A DNA stretch of 64,000 nt from Terriglobia bacterium. GTDB lineage: Bacteria; Acidobacteriota; Terriglobia; Bryobacterales; Bryobacteraceae. Where the stretch lies: positions 62,001-126,000 of the forward strand of contig JAIQFE010000017.1 of NCBI GenBank assembly GCA_020073445.1, given 5' to 3'. Each line of letters begins with the position of its first letter. Within the stretch, counting starts at the first letter, position 1. The position numbers were made by a program, and so were the translations under genes. Of this stretch, positions 27,135-34,534 are shown piece after piece. The notes under the pieces were generated by a model that made no database searches, was not told the origin of the DNA, and was given only the letters and a program-made list of their open reading frames with translations.

Positions 27135-28211
27135 CTAATTTGGCACGTCGTTTTCATCGATAGCCCCGCAATGCACGGCCCGCTCGAAATAGTTGACCAG
27201 GCCCCGCCCGGTGGCCGCGTCATCAAAGATCGCTCCCACGCGCGTCGCTTGTTCGGATTGATCCCTGAAATTGCGCAGCCGCGCTGACGCCTCCGCGAGG
27301 CCCTCCAGGAAAAACGCGTGCACGGCGACCAGTCGCGCTGGAATTTGTGCGGGATGCAGGTCCCATCCTTGATAGAAGCCGTTGTACAGAGAATGGCGAA
27401 TGTTGTCGTAGTGCAGCTTCCAGGCTCGATTCACCTCGGGCGGGAAGGGAAGCAGGTTCGTTGCTCCGTCCACCAGCCATACGCCGGTTTCTGCCAGCGT
27501 GGCCAGCATCATCGATCGGGCAAAATCGCACGCCGGATGGCGCAGATCCTGACAGGCAGCCGTGATTCCCAGGCTCGCCATGTAATCATACGCCCCGAAA
27601 TGCGCAGCGATGCATTTACCCCCGGCTGCTTCCAGCAGCTTCGGCAAGATGAAGATCGATCCCGGTGTCTCGATCATGATCTCAATGCGGACATCGGGAT
27701 AGGGCTTCAGCGCGTCGACAAGTTCCGTGACCTGCTCGGGTGCCGTGATCTTGGGCAGCGTGACCACGAAGTTCTCCGGTAGAATCGCCCGCGAAAGAAA
27801 ACGATCCAGTGTGCGCATCGCGCGCGCCTTCGTCGCCTCCGTGTGAAACGACTTCACGCGGATACCGAACATCCCGGGGAGCGACTTCGCCTGCACAGCG
27901 GCGGTGACTTCCGCGGCAGCTTTGTCGGCAGCCGCGTCCTCCTCGGCATCGGAGCGAACGCCGAATCCGTCTTCGAAATCGATGCGATAATCCTCCACCG
28001 CTCCGCGGCGGAGCTTCCTGGCGACGCGAGAGTGGACCGTTTCGGCCAGTTCCTCCGCGAACCCAAGAACCCCCGCCAGGGTGGCGGGGTCGGGGGCATA
28101 TTCCGCGAACGCCCGTTCGGCCAGAGCTGCCAGCTTCCCGCAAGTGGTTGATTTAAATAAGTGGGCGCCGCCGTAGACGGTATGGATGGGCTGAAGAAAC
28201 GAAGAAATCAC
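27135..28211 (-). CDS. HpcH/HpaI-citrate lyase-like aldolase (DUF6986 type)
   Basis: A 358-residue TIM-barrel-like protein. Family features include YRIDFEDGFG (acidic metal-binding loop, about residues 74-83), FGIRVKSF with its substrate-binding Arg, RIEIMIETPGSI, and AAHFGAYDY. These resemble citrate-lyase beta/malyl-CoA lyase enzymes that cleave or form C-C bonds using Mg2+. The subgroup is uncharacterised, so the substrate is unknown. The start is GTG at 28211, divergent from ctaA, with an AAGG ribosome site eight bases upstream. Confidence 0.75.
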   Translation of the reverse strand: MISSFLQPIHTVYGGAHLFKSTTCGKLAALAERAFAEYAPDPATLAGVLGFAEELAETVHSRVARKLRRGAVEDYRIDFEDGFGVRSDAEEDAAADKAAAEVTAAVQAKSLPGMFGIRVKSFHTEATKARAMRTLDRFLSRAILPENFVVTLPKITAPEQVTELVDALKPYPDVRIEIMIETPGSIFILPKLLEAAGGKCIAAHFGAYDYMASLGITAACQDLRHPACDFARSMMLATLAETGVWLVDGATNLLPFPPEVNRAWKLHYDNIRHSLYNGFYQGWDLHPAQIPARLVAVHAFFLEGLAEASARLRNFRDQSEQATRVGAIFDDAATGRGLVNYFERAVHCGAIDENDVPN

Positions 28212-28220
28212 AGGAACCTT

Positions 28221-28260
28221 ATTTTACGCGCCAAACTAGAATTTTACGCGCTAAACTAGA
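28221..28260. repeat. Tandem 20-base direct repeat upstream of ctaA
   Basis: Two copies of ATTTTACGCGCCAAACTAGA (28221-28240) and its one-base variant (28241-28260, T in place of C at position 12) lie head to tail immediately before the ctaA start and within the divergent gap. Each ends in CTAGA, so TAGAAT (28237-28242) and TAGAAA (28257-28262) can act as overlapping -10 elements. Confidence 0.8.
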
Positions 28261-28261
28261 A

Positions 28262-29182
28262 ATGTACGAGCCGTTGGCTCCTGACCCAATGAAAACCCCG
28301 TGGCTGCACCGTTACGCGACGCTGGTCGCCGTGTGCACATTGTTCCTGGTAATCGCCGGGGCTTCCGTCACCAGCAAGGAAGCCGGCCTCTCCGTCCCCG
28401 ATTGGCCATTGTCCTACGGCCAGGTGATTCCGGAGATGACCGGCGGCGTGCTTTTCGAAACCGGCCACCGCATGATCGCGACCGTCGTCGGGACGCTGAC
28501 CATCATCCTGGCGATCTGGATCGCGCGCGTTGAGAAGCGAGCTTGGATGAAGAAGCTGGGTTGGCTCGCGCTGGGCGGAGTGGTTGCCCAGGGTCTCCTC
28601 GGCGGAGCGACGGTGCTCCTGCTGCAGCCCGCGCCGATCAGTATCGCCCACGCGTGTCTCGCACAGCTTTTCTTCTCGGTCACGGTGGCCATCGCGGTGT
28701 TCACATCCCGGCATTGGCAGCAAGGGCCCGATCCCGTAGAGGACTACGGCTGGCCGTCTCTGCGGTCGCTCGCCGTCATCACTCCGATATTGGTGCTGAT
28801 ACAGATCGGACTCGGAGCAGGTTTCCGCCATCGCGCGTTTGGGCTCATGCCTCACGTGATCGGCGCGATGCTCGTGCCTTTAGTGATTCTCTTGACAGCG
28901 GTGTTCGTGTTGAATCAGTTCCCGAAGCATCGGGCGTTACGCTCCGCCGCAGCCGGCCTTCTGGGGATTACGTTGGTACAGATCTTCCTGGGCATCGCTG
29001 CCTATATCGCGCGGATCAACGCGGCGGAGTATCCGCTGGCGATGGTGCTGACCACCGTGGCCCACGTCGGTACCGGCGGCCTGACGCTGGCTGCGAGCGT
29101 GGTCCTGGCGATCCAGATCCGGCGGAATGTGCACGCGCGCTCGCCTGAGACGGCCGACACGCGGCAGGTAGTCGCCCAATGA
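28262..29182 (+). CDS. ctaA: Heme A synthase (COX15/CtaA)
   Basis: A 306-residue protein with eight predicted membrane helices that oxidises heme O to heme A. The heme-ligand histidines are in ETGHRMIAT, IAHACLAQ, MPHVIGAM and VAHVGTGG. The N-terminal SVTSKEAGLSVPDWPLSYGQ segment is typical. An internal ATG at 28289 is a possible alternative start, since the first nine residues are not family-like. It heads the ctaA-ctaB-sco-DUF420 cluster and overlaps ctaB by four bases. Confidence 0.95.
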   Translation: MYEPLAPDPMKTPWLHRYATLVAVCTLFLVIAGASVTSKEAGLSVPDWPLSYGQVIPEMTGGVLFETGHRMIATVVGTLTIILAIWIARVEKRAWMKKLGWLALGGVVAQGLLGGATVLLLQPAPISIAHACLAQLFFSVTVAIAVFTSRHWQQGPDPVEDYGWPSLRSLAVITPILVLIQIGLGAGFRHRAFGLMPHVIGAMLVPLVILLTAVFVLNQFPKHRALRSAAAGLLGITLVQIFLGIAAYIARINAAEYPLAMVLTTVAHVGTGGLTLAASVVLAIQIRRNVHARSPETADTRQVVAQ

Positions 29183-30027
29183 ACCGCTATCTGGAGCTCA
29201 CCAAGCCGCGCATCACGCTGTTTATCCTGATGAGCACTGGCGTGGGCTTCCTGTTCGGCTCGCACCTCGGAAAGCCCTGGACGTGGATGGAGCTGTTCCA
29301 CACGCTCCTTGGAACCATGCTGATCGCCGGCGGCACTGCGGCGCTGAACCAGTGGTACGAGCGCGAAGGCGACGGCCTGATGAACCGGACCAAGGCTCGT
29401 CCGATTCCGTCCGGCCGGATTACAGCGGACCGCGCGTTGGTCTTTGGCTCGGGTTTGTCGGCGATCGGCTTCACCGAACTGTGGTTGGGCGTGAATCTTC
29501 TGACCGCATTACTAGCGTTGTTCACGCTGGCCAGTTACCTGTTCGTTTATACGCCCTTGAAGCGCCGATCCCCGATATCCACCACCATCGGAGCGATTCC
29601 CGGGGCAATGCCTCCGCTGATCGGCTACGCGGCTGCCAGCGGACACTTGAATTACGAGGCCGGGATTCTCTTCGCCATCCTGTTCCTGTGGCAGTTTCCG
29701 CACTTCTACGCGATCGCCTGGATGTATCGCGAGGATTACGCGCGGGCCGGCATCCGCATGCTGCCCGTTGTCGAGCCGACGGTCGATTCCACCTCTCGCC
29801 GCATCGTTTGGTTTTCCATGGCGCTGATTCCCATGAGCCTGGCGCCAAAGTTCTTCGATATGGCCGGGAATCTGTATCTGTTCGGTGCGTCGGTGCTGGG
29901 GACCATCCTGCTGTATGCGGGATTCCAAGCCAATTCGAGCCAGACTCGCCTCCAGGCCCGCCGTGTTTTACTGGCCAGCGTGCTCTACCTTCCCCTGTTG
30001 TATGGACTCATGGCGCTCGACAGCTAG
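29179..30027 (+). CDS. ctaB: Protoheme IX farnesyltransferase (heme O synthase)
   Basis: A UbiA-family prenyltransferase of 282 residues that adds a farnesyl group to heme B. The diagnostic motif NQWYEREGDGLMNRTKARP binds the diphosphate through Mg2+, and YTPLKRRSPISTTIGAIPGA is the second motif region. About nine membrane helices are seen. It follows ctaA directly (ATGA overlap) and its end overlaps the sco gene start by 26 bases. Product heme O feeds CtaA. Confidence 0.97.
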   Translation: MNRYLELTKPRITLFILMSTGVGFLFGSHLGKPWTWMELFHTLLGTMLIAGGTAALNQWYEREGDGLMNRTKARPIPSGRITADRALVFGSGLSAIGFTELWLGVNLLTALLALFTLASYLFVYTPLKRRSPISTTIGAIPGAMPPLIGYAAASGHLNYEAGILFAILFLWQFPHFYAIAWMYREDYARAGIRMLPVVEPTVDSTSRRIVWFSMALIPMSLAPKFFDMAGNLYLFGASVLGTILLYAGFQANSSQTRLQARRVLLASVLYLPLLYGLMALDS

Positions 30028-30562
30028 TCTGCTGTTCGCGGTGACGCTGGTCGGGTGTGCCGCTCATGCCGACTTGCCGTCGCTGGGTGCCGTTTCCGAT
30101 TTCATCCTGACCGATCAGACCAGCGCGAATTTCAAGAGTGACTCTCTCGCTGGTCACGTCTGGGTTGCGAATTTCATGTTCACCAATTGCCCGGGCCCGT
30201 GCCCGCGCATGAGCTCGCAGATGCGTGAAGTCCAGGCCGCCTTGGCCGGACAGGACGTGAAGCTCGTGTCGATGACGGTGGACCCCGACCGGGACACTCC
30301 GGAAAAGCTCGCCAAGTACGCTGCATTCTATAGCGCCACGCCCGGAGTCTGGTATTTCCTGACCGGCCCGCGGGAAACCTTGAACCATCTCGGTCACGAC
30401 GTCTTCAAGCTCAACTCGGTCGATGGAAGCCTAGATCATTCCACACGCTTCGTACTGATTGATCGCAAATCGCAGATCCGCGGATACTATCTGACCTCGG
30501 AACCGGATGCGATTCAGCGCGTGATCGCCGATGCGAAGGTGTTGCTGAGGCAGCCGTCCTGA
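30002..30562 (+). CDS. SCO1/SenC copper chaperone, lipoprotein
   Basis: A 186-residue SCO protein. The chosen ATG at 30002 gives a signal peptide with a lipobox LVGC (Cys19), so the protein should be membrane-attached in the periplasm. The copper site is Cys63 and Cys67 in NCPGPC plus His146 in LDHSTRF. SCO proteins load the Cu-A site of cytochrome c oxidase. The start lies inside ctaB and the stop overlaps the next start (TGATG), so the cluster is tightly coupled. Confidence 0.9.
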   Translation: MDSWRSTASLLFAVTLVGCAAHADLPSLGAVSDFILTDQTSANFKSDSLAGHVWVANFMFTNCPGPCPRMSSQMREVQAALAGQDVKLVSMTVDPDRDTPEKLAKYAAFYSATPGVWYFLTGPRETLNHLGHDVFKLNSVDGSLDHSTRFVLIDRKSQIRGYYLTSEPDAIQRVIADAKVLLRQPS

Positions 30563-30987
30563 TGGACGTCCACACTCTTCCGGCGGTCAACGCGATCCTC
30601 AACGGCACCGCCGCGATTCTCCTCGTCCGCGGTTACTTCCTGATTCGCGCGGGCAAACGGGAGCAGCACAAAAAGACGATGATCGCGGCGTTCGCCGTCT
30701 CGGCCGTGTTCCTGGTCTGCTATCTCATCTATCATGCCAATGTCGGCGCGGTTTATTTCGAGAAGACCGGATTCATTCGCTACGTCTATCTCACCATCCT
30801 GTTCACGCACACCGTGCTGGCCGCTACAGTACCCTTCCTGGCGATCATCGCGCTGCGCCGTGCGCTCAAAGCTGAGAAGACCGGCGACTTCTCCCGGCAT
30901 CGGCGTATCGCCCGCTGGACGCTGCCTATCTGGCTGTACGTCAGCGTTACCGGGGTCGTCGTATACCTGATGCTGTATTGGTTGTAG
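30562..30987 (+). CDS. DUF420 membrane protein, cytochrome oxidase assembly cluster
   Basis: A 141-residue protein with four membrane helices. Family segments include NAILNGTAAILLVRGYF, KREQHKKTM, YHANVG and LFTHTVLA, with the His residues placed as in the DUF420 (YozB/CtaM-like) family found beside cytochrome oxidase assembly genes; a role in heme-a3 oxidase maturation is inferred. It ends TGVVVYLMLYWL. The last 36 bases (30952-30987) have a diverged second copy at 33303-33338. A small hairpin (30992-31005) follows the stop but lacks a clear T-run. Confidence 0.88.
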   Translation: MDVHTLPAVNAILNGTAAILLVRGYFLIRAGKREQHKKTMIAAFAVSAVFLVCYLIYHANVGAVYFEKTGFIRYVYLTILFTHTVLAATVPFLAIIALRRALKAEKTGDFSRHRRIARWTLPIWLYVSVTGVVVYLMLYWL

Positions 30988-31056
30988 CTTTCCGAACAGC
31001 TTCGGATAATTCCGGTATTACGTGAATATAAAAACGTCAGTATTACTCTTTGTGTA

Positions 31057-31086
31057 TTGACAAGCGATATTATTCGCGCGCAGAAT
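31057..31086 (+). promoter_or_regulatory. Promoter of the peptidase-lectin gene
   Basis: TTGACA (31057-31062) and CAGAAT (31081-31086, four of six consensus bases) are 18 bases apart. The predicted start near 31093 leaves a leader of about 190 bases before the ATG. Confidence 0.55.
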
Positions 31087-31097
31087 ACCCTTTCAGT

Positions 31098-31245
31098 CCA
31101 GCGGTAAAACTCAAGTATCTGAGTCCCGTCGTGCAAGTTTTACGCTGGCATCATATTCGTTAAATCGGATTGCAATACTCCTTTAATAGGGAGTAAGCAT
31201 CGCGATGGTAAATGTGTAATCGCGTGACGGCCTGGTTCTCCAGGC
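31098..31245 (+). promoter_or_regulatory. Structured leader with four hairpins
   Basis: Four inverted repeats follow the promoter. Stem 1 pairs CCAGCGGTAAAACT (31098-31111) with AGTTTTACGCTGG (31136-31148) with one bulged base. Stem 2 is TACTCC/GGAGTA (31176-31181 with 31190-31195). Stem 3 is CGCGAT/ATCGCG (31201-31206 with 31219-31224). Stem 4 is GCCTGG/CCAGGC (31230-31235 with 31240-31245) around TTCT. I do not recognise a known riboswitch class. Confidence 0.45.
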
Positions 31246-31282
31246 GGAGTTTCAACGTGCGTTCAGGAAGGATGGACCTATC

Positions 31283-32971
31283 ATGCCGGTTTTGAGAATT
31301 CAGGAGCTTTCCGCGAATCTGTCCGGTGCTGCGGCCAGATGGCGAGCGCGACAGACGCCTCAGTCGAACCTAAGCGATGGCGAGAAGAAGGCTTTGCTCG
31401 GCGTTATCGTGAATGAAGCGCTACGTGCAGCCGCGATGGCTCCGGCTGCGGTGGCTGCGGCGGCCGCGCCAGCCTTCGCACCCGCCGTCGACTGGCGGAA
31501 CCGCAATGGCAACCACGTGACGGGGGTAAAGGACCAGAAGGTCTGCGGATCCTGCGTTTCGTTTTGTTCCTCCGCGCTGGTGGAGTCGATGGCGTCGATC
31601 GAGAAGGGCCAGTTGCCCGATCTGTCGGAGGCGGATCTGCACTTCTGTTCTTCTCATGGCGCCTCCTGCGGTGGATGGTGGCCGGATCAGGCGTTGGGAG
31701 AGGTGCAGTCCCGCGGCGTTGTGCCCGAATCCGCTTTTTCTTACATGAGCGCATTCGCAAGTCCTCCGGTCGTCGGCCCGGATGGCATGTGGGTTCCCCA
31801 CTGCGTCAATGTTCCCAACCGGGCGGCGATCGCGACTAAGATTACTTCTCACGGAACGCTGGCCAGCGCGACGGACCGCAAGAATTACCTGTCCAACACG
31901 GGACCGTGTTCGGCGGTGTTCGATGTGTACGACGATTTCTTCTCCTACGGCAGCGGCGTCTACCATCACGTCACCGGCAACCTGGCGGGGTCCCACTGCG
32001 TGGAAGTCATCGGGTACTCCGAGGCGGAAGGGTGCTGGATTTGTAAGAATTCCTGGGGGACGGGCTGGGGTGATGCCGGATTCTTCAAGATTGCTTACGG
32101 CCAATGCGGCATCGATACCAATTATGCATTCTCGACCGCCCAGGGAGTCATTCTGCCGGCGCCTCCTCACGGTTGGAGCGGATGGGAAGGCTTGGGAGGT
32201 CAGATCACGTCTAAGCCAGACGCGGTTTCCTGGGGTCCGAACCGGATCGACGTGGTGGCTCGGGGCCTGGATTCGGCCTGCTGGCATCGTTGGTGGGATG
32301 GAGTGGCGTGGCGCGGGTGGGAATCTCTCGGTGGAGTGATTCACGGCGGCCCGGCAATCTGCTCCTGGGCCAGCGGCCGTCTGGACATATTTGCCGTCGG
32401 AACCGACCATCAGATGTATCACAAGTGGTACCAGGGCGGATGGAGCGGATGGGAAGCGCTGGGCGGGATGTTTTCGTCCCAGCCCGCGGCGGTTTGCTGG
32501 GGCCCCAACCGCATCGATGTCTTTGGACGTGGAATGGATCAGGCCCTGTATCACATGTGGTGGGATGGGCACGGTTGGCACGGCTGGGAAAACCTGGGAG
32601 GTGGTTTGAGCTCGGCTCCTGCCGCAGCGTCCTGGAGCGCCAACCGGCTGGACGTGTTCGTACGTGGTTACGACATGCACCTTTACCATCGGTGGTTTGA
32701 TGGTGCCTGGCACGGCTACGAGGATTTGGGTGGCGTTTTGTCCGGCGATCCAGGCGCGGTATCCTGGGGACCGAACCGGATCGATGTGTTCTATCCCGGT
32801 CAGAATTCGCATATGTGGCACAGATGGTGGGATGGAGCGCATTGGAGCGGCGAAGAGGACCTTGGTGGTCTTCTGAGCTCTGGAGTCGGGGTCAGTTCAT
32901 GGGCCAGTGGGCGTTTGGATTGCTTCGTGGAGGGCACCGATTCCGCGCTCTACCACAAGTGGTATTCCTGA
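31283..32971 (+). CDS. Papain-family (C1A) peptidase with six PLL/DUF346-like repeats
   Basis: A 562-residue two-part protein. Residues about 68-290 are a C1A cysteine peptidase: Gln85 and Cys91 in DQKVCGSC, His238 in [10 protein letters not shown] and Asn256 in [11 protein letters not shown] make the active site. The usual Trp after the catalytic Cys is Val. Residues about 298-562 are six tandem repeats of about 44 residues, each with WxGWExLGG, a central PxxxSWxxxRLDVF strand pair and a HxWWDG end, the pattern of PLL-type fucose-binding beta-propeller lectins (PLL itself has seven blades). No Sec signal is visible; the Ala-rich residues 40-66 may be a propeptide. A chagasin-like inhibitor gene follows directly. 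Confidence 0.9.
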   Translation: MPVLRIQELSANLSGAAARWRARQTPQSNLSDGEKKALLGVIVNEALRAAAMAPAAVAAAAAPAFAPAVDWRNRNGNHVTGVKDQKVCGSCVSFCSSALVESMASIEKGQLPDLSEADLHFCSSHGASCGGWWPDQALGEVQSRGVVPESAFSYMSAFASPPVVGPDGMWVPHCVNVPNRAAIATKITSHGTLASATDRKNYLSNTGPCSAVFDVYDDFFSYGSGVYHHVTGNLAGSHCVEVIGYSEAEGCWICKNSWGTGWGDAGFFKIAYGQCGIDTNYAFSTAQGVILPAPPHGWSGWEGLGGQITSKPDAVSWGPNRIDVVARGLDSACWHRWWDGVAWRGWESLGGVIHGGPAICSWASGRLDIFAVGTDHQMYHKWYQGGWSGWEALGGMFSSQPAAVCWGPNRIDVFGRGMDQALYHMWWDGHGWHGWENLGGGLSSAPAAASWSANRLDVFVRGYDMHLYHRWFDGAWHGYEDLGGVLSGDPGAVSWGPNRIDVFYPGQNSHMWHRWWDGAHWSGEEDLGGLLSSGVGVSSWASGRLDCFVEGTDSALYHKWYS

Positions 32972-33282
32972 TTTCGAGCGCATGTAGCGCACCTGTGACA
33001 CCGCAACAGATTACGACCGCCGCCGGTGAGGAATTCGTCGTACGCCTCCCTGCGGTTGCCACAGCCGGGTACCAGTGGGAAGTCCGAACGCTTCCCCCGG
33101 GTATCCGGCTGGAAAGTCCCGCTCCGGAGACCATTCCTGGAGACCGGCCAGGCGATACGGTCACCGAAGTCTTCCGCTTCCGTGCGGAAAAGGCCGGCGA
33201 CTACAGCATCAGTTTCGCCTACAAACGAAGCTGGGAAGCTACCGTTGTATCGACCCATACCGTCACGGTGCGAGTCCAGTAA
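32899..33282 (+). CDS. Chagasin-like (I42) cysteine peptidase inhibitor
   Basis: The last 95 codons form a chagasin-family domain: [20 protein letters not shown] matches the first inhibitory loop (NPTTGYxW in chagasin), [30 protein letters not shown] matches the GxxG and RPWE loops. Such proteins block papain-family peptidases, and the gene sits directly after one. Its start is uncertain. ATG at 32899 gives a basic stretch then VVFLISSAC, a marginal lipoprotein signal, and overlaps the peptidase gene by 73 bases in another frame; GTG at 32959 or 32995 would shorten it to a protein without a signal. Confidence 0.75.
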   Translation: MGQWAFGLLRGGHRFRALPQVVFLISSACSAPVTPQQITTAAGEEFVVRLPAVATAGYQWEVRTLPPGIRLESPAPETIPGDRPGDTVTEVFRFRAEKAGDYSISFAYKRSWEATVVSTHTVTVRVQ

Positions 33283-33302
33283 AGCACGGTCCCGCGGACT
33301 CA

Positions 33303-33338
33303 GGGACTGTGGTTTACCTCACGATGTATTGGCTGTAG
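33303..33338 (+). pseudogene. Remnant of a DUF420 gene 3' end
   Basis: Read in frame, this piece gives GTVVYLTMYWL and a stop; the real DUF420 gene ends GVVVYLMLYWL and a stop (30952-30987). Eight of eleven residues and 27 of 36 bases are the same, and most differences are in third codon positions. No further similarity is seen upstream. The TAG stop is also the first half of the TAGAAT hexamer that precedes the next gene. Confidence 0.65.
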
Positions 33339-33348
33339 AATCGACATC

Positions 33349-33735
33349 ATGAAATTCGCAACACTGGCGCTGGCGCTATCCGGCGTCACGGTCTCCGCGC
33401 ATCACAACATCGATGGCACCTACGATCTGAAAAGGGAAGTCAAGGTCGAGGGCAAGATTGTCAGCGTCTTGTTGCGAAACCCTCATTCTTTCCTTCAGAT
33501 CGAAGCGCCAGGCAAGGACGGAAAGATAGAACGATGGTCCCTCGAATTTCCCAAAGGGGCCAACGCATTGCTGAAGCACGGTGTCCAGCCCGGGACGCTC
33601 CAGATCGGCGACCAAGTCACGGTCACCATGAATCCGTCGTTGAAGGCCGCGGATAAGCGGGGGAACATAGTAATCCTTCACCGCGAATCAGACGGCTTCG
33701 AGTGGCTCGCCAAGACGAAGAGAAATCAGAGCTAA
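33349..33735 (+). CDS. Exported DUF6152-type protein
   Basis: A 128-residue exported protein (signal MKFATLALALSGVTVSA, mature start HHNIDGTYD). The core VKVEGKIVSVLLRNPHSFLQIEAP and QIGDQVTVTMNP are those of the DUF6152 family of small beta-barrel-like secreted proteins; the paralog at 47138-47533 shares VKLEGKIVQLLLRNPHSFLQID. The HH pair after the signal suggests metal binding, which is unproven. TAGAAT lies seven bases before the ATG. Confidence 0.8.
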   Translation: MKFATLALALSGVTVSAHHNIDGTYDLKREVKVEGKIVSVLLRNPHSFLQIEAPGKDGKIERWSLEFPKGANALLKHGVQPGTLQIGDQVTVTMNPSLKAADKRGNIVILHRESDGFEWLAKTKRNQS

Positions 33736-33783
33736 ACGCCGCCAGTTCTCCCAGCGTCTACAATACGAGTAGGAGGCGACTCC

Positions 33784-34506
33784 ATGAGGTTGAGCCCAGC
33801 TGTAATTGCCCTGGCCGCGTCGGTTTCGATCGTGTCGGCCCAGCGTGCTGCCGATCCCACCGGTTTCGGCCGGATCTCCAACCCCGGAGCCGTCACCGGC
33901 ACTACCGGCGGAGCTGGATTCGGCCGGTTGATTTATCCCGGCACCGGAGCGCCTGTCGCTGTACGGAATCCTCGCCTTCCGGGCTCCCCGCTGGTCGCGG
34001 CGCCGGTTCCTCAAATTCCCCATCGATCGCACGGAGTCGCCGTCGCGGTTCCCTATCCGGTGTTCTACGGCGGAAGCTATTACGATTACGACGCTCCGGC
34101 CGCGCCCATGGCGGGTTACGCGCAGCCGGGTTATCCAGGCACGGGTTATGACCAGGCGCCGCAGCCGCCGGTGGTGATCATTAACCAGTACTTCAGGCCG
34201 GACACCGCTAACCCGGTGATTCGCGACTACTCCAACGTGCCTCTTCCGGAGCCTGGTCAGTTCCAAACGCCGCCTGCGAATAACGATCAGACGTCGACTG
34301 CGGCCGACCAGCAGGTGATGTTCCTCATCGCCATGAAGGACCATACGATTTTCCCGGCGATTGCCTACTGGGTGGAAGGCGACACCCTCAACTACATCAC
34401 CGTGCAGGGCGCCAAGAACAGCGTCTCGCTCGACCTGGTGGATCGCGACTTCAGCAAGCAGATCAACAAGGAACGCAAGGTGGAGTTCGGACTGCCTTCC
34501 AAGTGA
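33784..34506 (+). CDS. Exported protein, Pro/Gly/Tyr-rich with a conserved C-terminal part
   Basis: A 240-residue protein with a signal peptide (PAVIALAASVSIVSA) and a low-complexity middle rich in Gly, Pro, Ala and Tyr (about residues 20-165). The C-terminal 70 residues are ordered: QQVMFLIAMKDHTIFPAIAYWVEGDTLNYITVQG and VSLDLVDRDFSKQIN, a small beta domain seen in other exported Acidobacteriota proteins. Function unknown; a cell-envelope role is possible. An AGGAGG ribosome site sits seven bases before the ATG. Confidence 0.72.
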   Translation: MRLSPAVIALAASVSIVSAQRAADPTGFGRISNPGAVTGTTGGAGFGRLIYPGTGAPVAVRNPRLPGSPLVAAPVPQIPHRSHGVAVAVPYPVFYGGSYYDYDAPAAPMAGYAQPGYPGTGYDQAPQPPVVIINQYFRPDTANPVIRDYSNVPLPEPGQFQTPPANNDQTSTAADQQVMFLIAMKDHTIFPAIAYWVEGDTLNYITVQGAKNSVSLDLVDRDFSKQINKERKVEFGLPSK

Positions 34507-34534
34507 TACTCTATCTCTGAGCAGGTAGAGCCTC

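Larger units (their letters stand above)
30988..31282. other. AT-rich 295-base gap before the peptidase gene
   Basis: No gene is seen. The first 150 bases are visibly richer in A and T than the genes on either side, including runs such as GAATATAAAAACG. The gap holds a probable promoter (31057-31086), four inverted repeats (31098-31245) and a good ribosome site, AGGAAGGA at 31265-31272, ten bases before the ATG at 31283. Confidence 0.7.

Noticed and set aside
30992-31005. Intrinsic terminator after the DUF420 gene
   Set aside because: The five-base stem CCGAA/TTCGG has no following T-run, so it is too weak to call a terminator.
31093-31250. A GEMM (cyclic di-GMP) riboswitch in the leader of the peptidase gene
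   Set aside because: The conserved core features I know for GEMM are not present, so the hairpins are reported only as an unclassified structured leader.
31421-32842. A 473-codon minus-strand frame opposite the peptidase-lectin gene
   Set aside because: It is antisense to a gene with clear active-site motifs and regular lectin repeats; the periodicity of the frame comes from the repeats.
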